DNA of 48,554 nucleotides, from assembly GCA_012517825.1 (NCBI GenBank), contig JAAYUG010000049.1, forward strand, positions 1 through 48,554, read 5' to 3'. Position 1 is the stretch's first letter; the number at the start of each line of letters is the position of its first letter. Source of the stretch: Bacteroidales bacterium. Lineage in GTDB: Bacteria; Bacteroidota; Bacteroidia; Bacteroidales; JAAYUG01. Positions 44,113 through 48,554 of the stretch are shown piece by piece. Below the pieces are notes generated by a model. It searched no databases and was not told where the DNA came from. It saw only the letters and a list, made by a program, of their open reading frames with translations. A program made the position numbers and the translations under genes.

Positions 44113-44120
44113 TATCTTTA
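44113..44120 (+). promoter_or_regulatory. Probable -7 promoter element TATCTTTA for the DUF6438-like gene
   Basis: TATCTTTA is one base from TAnnTTTG and lies 24 bp before the ATG at 44145, in the 66-bp divergent gap. Confidence 0.4.
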
Positions 44121-44144
44121 CAATCGAATATTTACCGCCAAACC

Positions 44145-44600
44145 ATGAAACAAATTTGCCGATTTATTTTATTCCTGCCAACAATTTTTTTCCTTTCCTG
44201 CAGTTTTCATCCATTTAGTAAGGATGAGACACCCTGGCTTGAGATGGAAAAAACTTCGTGCAGGGGACAATGTCCGGAATACAAGGTTAGTTTTTATTCA
44301 AATGCAAGGGCCATATACGAAGGATATTCCTTTGCTCCCCGCACCGGCAGGTATTATGCCAGACTCCCGGAAGAAAAAATGAAAAAACTGAATGATATGG
44401 TCAGGGAGGCTCAGCTTGATTCCTTCAGGGATTCCTATCTTTCGCTCCGGCCGGATCTTCCAACAACTTACATCCGATATATTTCCGGTGGCAACATCCG
44501 GATCATAACTGATTATGACAACGCCCCGGCGGGTCTCAAAAAATTCGAAGAAGAACTGGAAAAACTGACTGAAAGCCTTATCTGGAAAAAAGCCAGGTAA
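44145..44600 (+). CDS. DUF6438-like lipoprotein
   Basis: A 151-residue lipoprotein of unknown function. The signal ends FFLSC with C19 as the likely lipidated residue. The mature part begins with TSCRGQCPEYKVSFYSNARA, the Cys-containing G-CP-Y motif typical of DUF6438 as I recall it, then YEGYSFAPRTGRYYARL and RYISGGNIRIITDYDNAP. It should sit in the outer or inner membrane facing the periplasm. It is transcribed alone, divergent from the metallopeptidase gene and convergent with ferritin, whose end is only 3 bp away. Confidence 0.8.
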   Translation: MKQICRFILFLPTIFFLSCSFHPFSKDETPWLEMEKTSCRGQCPEYKVSFYSNARAIYEGYSFAPRTGRYYARLPEEKMKKLNDMVREAQLDSFRDSYLSLRPDLPTTYIRYISGGNIRIITDYDNAPAGLKKFEEELEKLTESLIWKKAR

Positions 44601-44603
44601 ACA

Positions 44604-45116
44604 TTATTCAGCAGCAGTACCGGCATCTTTTTCTTTCTGACGGATTGACATTATATCGCGGTCAAAAAGGTACAAATGCTGGTCTCCGGCGAGGCGCAGA
44701 CTATCCAGCAGGGAACGCACAGAGGCTTCTTCTTCAAGTTGTTCGTTGACAAACCACTGTACCCACTGATAAGTATTAAAGTCTTTTTCCTCCAGACAGG
44801 TTTGAACAATTTCGTTGATGGATGCCGTGATAAATTGTTCATGCTTAAGTACTTCCTCAAACATTTTCAGCACTCCGGCATACCGTACGGGCGGTTTTTC
44901 AATTTCGGGAATAATGGCTTTACCGCCGCGTTCGTTGATATACTTGATCACCTTCAGCATATGAAGACGTTCTTCTTCTGCCTGGGCATAGAGCCATCCG
45001 GCAATCCCTTTATAGCCTTCTGTTTCGGCCCAGGATGCCATGGCCAGGTAAAGATGGGAGGAGTAGCCTTCGCGCACAACCTGGCGGTTGAGAATGGATT
45101 CAATTTTCTTGTTCAT
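44604..45116 (-). CDS. ftnA: Bacterial non-haem ferritin
   Basis: Stores iron as a ferric core inside a 24-subunit cage after oxidising Fe(II) at a di-iron site. The 170-residue four-helix protein has the ferroxidase ligands in the expected places. Glu17 lies in REGYSSHLYLAMASWAE, and Glu49 and His52 lie in AQAEEERLHMLKVI. Glu93 and a later QWVQWFVNEQLEEEA segment complete the site. It is last in the dnaX-icd-ftnA group, 21 bp after icd. Ferritin matches an anaerobe or microaerophile that copes with oxygen, in line with the Bat operon, though this link is only an inference. Confidence 0.95.
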   Translation of the reverse strand: MNKKIESILNRQVVREGYSSHLYLAMASWAETEGYKGIAGWLYAQAEEERLHMLKVIKYINERGGKAIIPEIEKPPVRYAGVLKMFEEVLKHEQFITASINEIVQTCLEEKDFNTYQWVQWFVNEQLEEEASVRSLLDSLRLAGDQHLYLFDRDIMSIRQKEKDAGTAAE

Positions 45117-45137
45117 ATTTCATTGATTTTTAAGGAT

Positions 45138-46406
45138 TTACGACAAATTATGAATGATTTCTGCTGCAAATTCTGAACATTTCAATAAAGTTGCCCCTTC
45201 CATGAGGCGTTCAAAGTCGTAGGTTACTCTTTTGGATAAAATGGTTTTTTCCAGTCCGTTCACAATCAACCGGGCGGCCTCATTCCAGCCCATATACTCA
45301 AACATCATGACGCCCGAAAGAATAACCGATCCGGGATTTACCTTATCCTGGCCTGCATATTTGGGTGCGGTGCCATGTGTTGCTTCGAAAACAGCATGTC
45401 CGGTCTGATAGTTGATATTGGCGCCGGGAGCTATTCCGATTCCGCCGACCATGGCGGCAAGAGCGTCGGAAATGTAATCACCGTTGAGATTCAGTGTAGC
45501 AATTACAGAATATTCTGAGGGCCGCAGAAGAATCTGCTGGAGGAAAGCATCGGCAATAACATCTTTAAGGATCAGTTTGCCTTTCCTTGATGCATCGTTC
45601 ATTGCCTCTTCAGCGGCAGACTGTCCTTGTGATGCAGCAATTCTGTCATACATAGCCCAGGTAAAGACTCTGTCTCCGAACTCCCTTTCAGCCAGTTCAT
45701 AACCCCATACCTTGAACATTCCTTCCGTGAACTTCATTATGTTACCTTTATGCACCAGGGTAACCGAAGGACGTTTATGTGCAAGGGCATACAGAATAGC
45801 GTCGCGCACCAGGCGCTCGGTTCCTTCTTTTGAAACCGGTTTGATTCCGACCGAACTTGTTTCGGGAAACCGGATTTTGGAAACCTTCATTTCTTCCTGG
45901 AGAAACCGGATAACTTTTTTTGCCTCATCGGTTCCTGCCAGCCACTCAATTCCTGCATAAATATCTTCAGAATTCTCCCTGAAAATGACCATATCAACCA
46001 TTTCGGGATGCTTTACCGGTGAGGGAACACCATTGAAGTAGCGGACGGGTCGCAGGCATACGTAAAGGTCAAGCAACTGCCGCAATGCAACGTTCAGCGA
46101 ACGGATACCACCACCAACAGGGGTTGTTAACGGGCCCTTTATGGCAACCAGATGCTCCCGTATGGCATCAAGCGTCTCATCAGGAAGCCAGTTTCCGGTC
46201 TTTTTGAATGCCTTTTCGCCGGCGTATACTTCCTTCCAGATTATTCTCCGTGTGGTTCCATACGCTTTTTCAACAGCCGCATCAAACACTTTTACGGCAG
46301 CTGACCAGATGTCCGGACCGGTTCCGTCTCCTTCAATATAAGGAATGACAGGAAAGTCGGGAACCTCCAGCTGATTTTCCTTCTTTCGTATTTTTTCTCC
46401 CTTCAT
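45138..46406 (-). CDS. icd: Isocitrate dehydrogenase, NADP-dependent
   Basis: Oxidatively decarboxylates isocitrate to 2-oxoglutarate in the citric acid cycle. The 422-residue protein resembles E. coli Icd closely. The substrate loop is [22 protein letters not shown], with the serine that is phosphorylated in E. coli, then [16 protein letters not shown]. The cofactor segment [18 protein letters not shown] has the Lys-Tyr pair that selects NADP. The ATG at 46406 lies 2 bp after the dnaX stop, so the two genes are tightly linked. It is upstream of ferritin on the same strand. Confidence 0.95.
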   Translation of the reverse strand: MKGEKIRKKENQLEVPDFPVIPYIEGDGTGPDIWSAAVKVFDAAVEKAYGTTRRIIWKEVYAGEKAFKKTGNWLPDETLDAIREHLVAIKGPLTTPVGGGIRSLNVALRQLLDLYVCLRPVRYFNGVPSPVKHPEMVDMVIFRENSEDIYAGIEWLAGTDEAKKVIRFLQEEMKVSKIRFPETSSVGIKPVSKEGTERLVRDAILYALAHKRPSVTLVHKGNIMKFTEGMFKVWGYELAEREFGDRVFTWAMYDRIAASQGQSAAEEAMNDASRKGKLILKDVIADAFLQQILLRPSEYSVIATLNLNGDYISDALAAMVGGIGIAPGANINYQTGHAVFEATHGTAPKYAGQDKVNPGSVILSGVMMFEYMGWNEAARLIVNGLEKTILSKRVTYDFERLMEGATLLKCSEFAAEIIHNLS

Positions 46407-46408
46407 GG

Positions 46409-48133
46409 CTAATCAAAATCAAGATTAAAATCTTTGCGCATTCTGTTCAGAAGAGGATTTCGGGAAGCCAGTTCCTGAAACTTTTCCTCGGCTGTATAGA
46501 TCCTTCTCGGTGATTCCTTTTCTTCTATTTCCGTAACAATACTGACAGCGGAATTGTTCAGTGTTTTACGCAAATAGTTCAGCAGATCCGCTTTTACATT
46601 CAGGTTAAAATCTTCCAGTTGGGTTTCATTGTCCATCAGGAGATGAATAGAAAAATTCTCCTTCAAAACAGGTTTTTTTGATAAAAGGATACTGTGCAAT
46701 CTTGGTTTTTCCGATTTGAGTTGCTGAACAAATTCCCTGTAAGCCGATTCGAGCTGGTCTTCTCCAAAGGCTTCATTTTCATTCCCCCGTGGTTCTTCGA
46801 CCACAGGTGCATTATCGGCATCCTCCTCTCCTTCCGGTGATTTCCCTGTGGCTTTATTCCCCGTCGAAAGGATGTCTTTTAATGAAAGGGAGGAGGAGCT
46901 TGTAATAACGATCTGTTTTTTGCCGGCCGGTTGTTTCTGATCCGGCTTGTCAGAAACGCTTTTTTCGGTTGTTTTACCCGGGGTCTCCTTAGCGGCAGGC
47001 GCAGTGGTTTCAGATGGGTTTACCGGATACTTTTTTTTTTCAGCTGTTAAACCCGCAAGTTTTAAAAGGCTCAGTTCGACAAGCAACCGTGGATTACGGG
47101 ATGATCTGAACTGAACATCGCATTGGGTGCATATATCGATAGCCTGAAGCAGGAACGCAGGGTCGCATTTTGCCGACTGTTCCAGATATCTGAGCCTGAT
47201 TCCTTCTCCGACATCCAGCAGGTCAATTGTCTTTTGATCCTTGCATACCAATAGATCCCTGAAGTGGTTTCCGAGGCTGATAATGAAATTCTGGGCATCA
47301 AATCCATGTTCCAGAATTTCATTGAATAAAAGAAGAACCGAAACGCTGTCGTTTTCAAGGAAGCTGTCGGTTAGCCGGAAATAATATTCATAATCAAGAA
47401 TATTAAGGCTTTTGATAACATTGGCATAGGTAACCTGCCCCCCTGAAAAACTGACAATCTGATCAAAGATAGAAAGGGCGTCCCGCATGGCGCCTTCAGC
47501 CTTTAATGCAATGATATTAAGAGCATCCGGTTCGGCTGCTATCTGTTCACGGGCGGCAATATCGGCCAGATGATTCACTATATCCCGAACTTTAATCCGG
47601 TTGAAATCAAAAATCTGGCAGCGTGACAGTATGGTTGGCAGGATCTTATGTTTTTCAGTGGTTGCCAGGATGAAAATGGCATGCCGCGGAGGTTCCTCGA
47701 GGGTTTTGAGGAAGGCGTTGAAGGCAGCAGCCGACAGCATGTGTACTTCATCGATAATATATACACTGTATTTACCAATCTGAGGAGGAATTCTCACCTG
47801 ATCAATCAGGTTCCGAATGTCATCCACCGAGTTATTGGAAGCGGCATCCAGTTCATGGATATTGTAGGAACGCGATTCATTGAATGCCAGACAGGATTCG
47901 CACTGATTGCATGGCTCGGTATTTTCGTCAAGATGATAGCAGTTAATGGTTTTGGCAAAAATCCGGGCACAGGTGGTTTTTCCTACGCCGCGCGGGCCAC
48001 AGAAGAGGTAAGCCTGCGCCAGCTGACCGTTTTTTATTGCATTCTTAAGAGTGGTTGTAATTGCTTCCTGCCCTATGACCGAGCCAAAAGTTGCCGGACG
48101 GTATTTGCGGGCTGATACAATGAATCGTTCCAT
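46409..48133 (-). CDS. dnaX: DNA polymerase III subunit gamma/tau
   Basis: The ATPase core of the clamp loader that places the sliding clamp on DNA. The 574-residue full-length (tau-type) protein starts at the ATG at 48133 ([16 protein letters not shown], the usual opening). A TTG at 48226 is rejected. Walker A is [11 protein letters not shown], a four-cysteine zinc motif is CNQCESC and nearby, Walker B is IIDEVHML and the SRC motif is [11 protein letters not shown]. Domain III ends near residue 365. There a run of ten A residues (47031-47040 on the plus strand as T) encodes Glu365-Lys-Lys-Lys. Slippage there would give 374- or 370-residue short forms. The remaining 200 residues are a low-complexity linker and C-terminal domain. 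Confidence 0.94.
   Translation of the reverse strand: MERFIVSARKYRPATFGSVIGQEAITTTLKNAIKNGQLAQAYLFCGPRGVGKTTCARIFAKTINCYHLDENTEPCNQCESCLAFNESRSYNIHELDAASNNSVDDIRNLIDQVRIPPQIGKYSVYIIDEVHMLSAAAFNAFLKTLEEPPRHAIFILATTEKHKILPTILSRCQIFDFNRIKVRDIVNHLADIAAREQIAAEPDALNIIALKAEGAMRDALSIFDQIVSFSGGQVTYANVIKSLNILDYEYYFRLTDSFLENDSVSVLLLFNEILEHGFDAQNFIISLGNHFRDLLVCKDQKTIDLLDVGEGIRLRYLEQSAKCDPAFLLQAIDICTQCDVQFRSSRNPRLLVELSLLKLAGLTAEKKKYPVNPSETTAPAAKETPGKTTEKSVSDKPDQKQPAGKKQIVITSSSSLSLKDILSTGNKATGKSPEGEEDADNAPVVEEPRGNENEAFGEDQLESAYREFVQQLKSEKPRLHSILLSKKPVLKENFSIHLLMDNETQLEDFNLNVKADLLNYLRKTLNNSAVSIVTEIEEKESPRRIYTAEEKFQELASRNPLLNRMRKDFNLDFD
47031..47040 (-). other. Ten-A slippery run in dnaX (putative frameshift or slippage site)
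   Basis: On the coding strand GCTG-A10-GTATCC spans codons 365-368. In the -1 frame translation stops at the TGA at 47012-47010 after six codons. In the +1 frame TAA follows after three codons. Both would leave only domains I to III, the composition of gamma in species that make it. Confidence 0.6.
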
Positions 48134-48138
48134 GGGTA

Positions 48139-48146
48139 CAAATGTA
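48139..48146 (-). promoter_or_regulatory. Candidate -7 element TACATTTG for dnaX, nearly leaderless
   Basis: On the minus strand TACATTTG fits TAnnTTTG, but it ends only 5 bp before the dnaX ATG. If it is used, the transcript would start at or next to the start codon. A chance match cannot be ruled out. Confidence 0.35.
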
Positions 48147-48398
48147 GTAAAATATGTTGTTCGTATCCCGTGTTTCGCAACCACAGGATTGGCATTTTCT
48201 CCAACAAGCTGAAAAATTGTTTGCAAAACGGAATTGTGTCAAACCTGCAATTCATGCCAGCATGGAAAGAGATCAGTCAATTTGCAAGGGGAAATTTATC
48301 TTTTTGATTTACAAGGCATTAACAAAGATGTTCCTCATAAAATATGGTAAACTTCCTTGATCGGATGCCAAAAAATTTTCAATAAAGGAAAAAGTTTC

Positions 48399-48406
48399 TA
48401 TCTTTG
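48399..48406 (+). promoter_or_regulatory. -7 promoter element TATCTTTG for rpsF
   Basis: TATCTTTG matches TAnnTTTG exactly and lies 36 bp before the rpsF ATG. The leader (about 48410-48442) is AT-rich, with AATTAATTAATT just before the start, as is common for strongly translated genes in Bacteroidota. Confidence 0.6.
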
Positions 48407-48442
48407 CAGGCCTAAAAATTAATTAATTAATTTTAAATCATT

Positions 48443-48554
48443 ATGTTAAACCAGTACGAAACCGTTTTCATTTTAACTCCCGTTTTGTCTGAAGCACAGG
48501 CAAAGGAAGCGGTACAAAAATTCCGGAGCGTGATCACCGATGGTGGTGGTGAGA
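48443..48554 (+). CDS. rpsF: 30S ribosomal protein S6 (N-terminal part, cut by window edge)
   Basis: The first 37 codons of ribosomal protein S6, a small-subunit protein that pairs with S18. The start [19 protein letters not shown] is characteristic: the conserved YET-FIL-P motif of the first beta strand is followed by the first helix ([13 protein letters not shown]) and the beginning of the DGGGE loop. The rest of the gene, probably with rpsR and rplI after it, lies beyond the right edge. The ATG at 48443 is preceded by an AT-rich leader and an exact -7 element. Confidence 0.93.
   Translation, partial: MLNQYETVFILTPVLSEAQAKEAVQKFRSVITDGGGE

Larger units (their letters stand above)
48134..48442. 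other. Divergent dnaX-rpsF intergenic region
   Basis: A 309-bp gap without a supported gene. It contains one exact TAnnTTTG element for each side: TACATTTG on the minus strand (48139-48146) and TATCTTTG on the plus strand (48399-48406). A plus-strand open frame at 48154-48360 has no family character. I saw no tRNA, riboswitch or terminator hairpin in it. Confidence 0.6.

Noticed and set aside
48134-48226. TTG start adding 31 residues to DnaX
   Set aside because: The family begins at [13 protein letters not shown], and a promoter-like element lies in the extension.
48154-48360. Plus-strand open frame of 68 codons before rpsF
   Set aside because: No family character, no clear leader, and it lies in the divergent promoter gap.

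Overview
This 48.5 kb window is a chromosomal segment of a Bacteroidota bacterium, most likely of the order Bacteroidales or a close relative. The signs are a complete Bat (aerotolerance) operon, two secreted proteins with C-terminal sorting domains of the type IX secretion system (T9SS), a BtuB/BtuG-type vitamin B12 surface receptor pair, an 1102-residue SecA of the phylum's enlarged form, and several promoters with the phylum's -7 element TAnnTTTG. I saw no rRNA, tRNA, insertion sequence, prophage or CRISPR array. The gene content is mostly core chromosomal.

Layout, left to right: (1) 1-2675, minus strand, L-rhamnose catabolism (rhaB, rhaA; rhaA is cut by the window edge). (2) 2791-4617, an orphan AmrS-like radical SAM enzyme, divergent TspO, and acylphosphatase. 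(3) 4643-13638, minus strand, a ten-gene operon transcribed moxR, small secreted protein, DUF58, membrane protein, batA, batB, batC, batD, batE, cupin. (4) 13806-19561, truA, a TPR protein, a ComA-like phosphosulfolactate synthase, aroE, an opposing lipid acyltransferase, and a Yip1-type membrane protein. (5) 19650-23785, minus strand, argS, ffh, folD. (6) 23994-34480, minus strand, a B12 acquisition locus: TAnnTTTG element, cobalamin riboswitch, btuB, btuG, a T9SS-exported Lys-C-like serine endopeptidase, btuF, a 91-residue protein, btuC, btuD, then a small membrane protein and a glycosyltransferase, closed by a strong hairpin terminator. (7) 34589-38108, ligA, a DUF6913-like protein and dapA. 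(8) 38134-44078, minus strand, secA and a T9SS-exported putative zinc metallopeptidase. (9) 44145-48554, a DUF6438-like lipoprotein, then minus-strand dnaX, icd and ferritin, and the first codons of rpsF on the plus strand.

The most interesting unit is the B12 locus. A secreted trypsin-fold protease lies between btuG and btuF, and its stop codon overlaps the btuF start by 4 bp. The cell therefore appears to make a lysyl-endopeptidase-like enzyme together with its corrinoid receptor and transporter. One hypothesis is proteolytic release of protein-bound cobalamin at the cell surface. Second in interest is dnaX: it carries a run of ten A residues at about the end of domain III, and both alternative frames stop within seven codons. 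That is the layout expected for production of a short gamma-type subunit by slippage or frameshifting.

Several start codons were set downstream of the longest open frame, because the extension used TTG or GTG, overlapped a promoter or hairpin, or did not resemble the family. These cases are stated in the entries.
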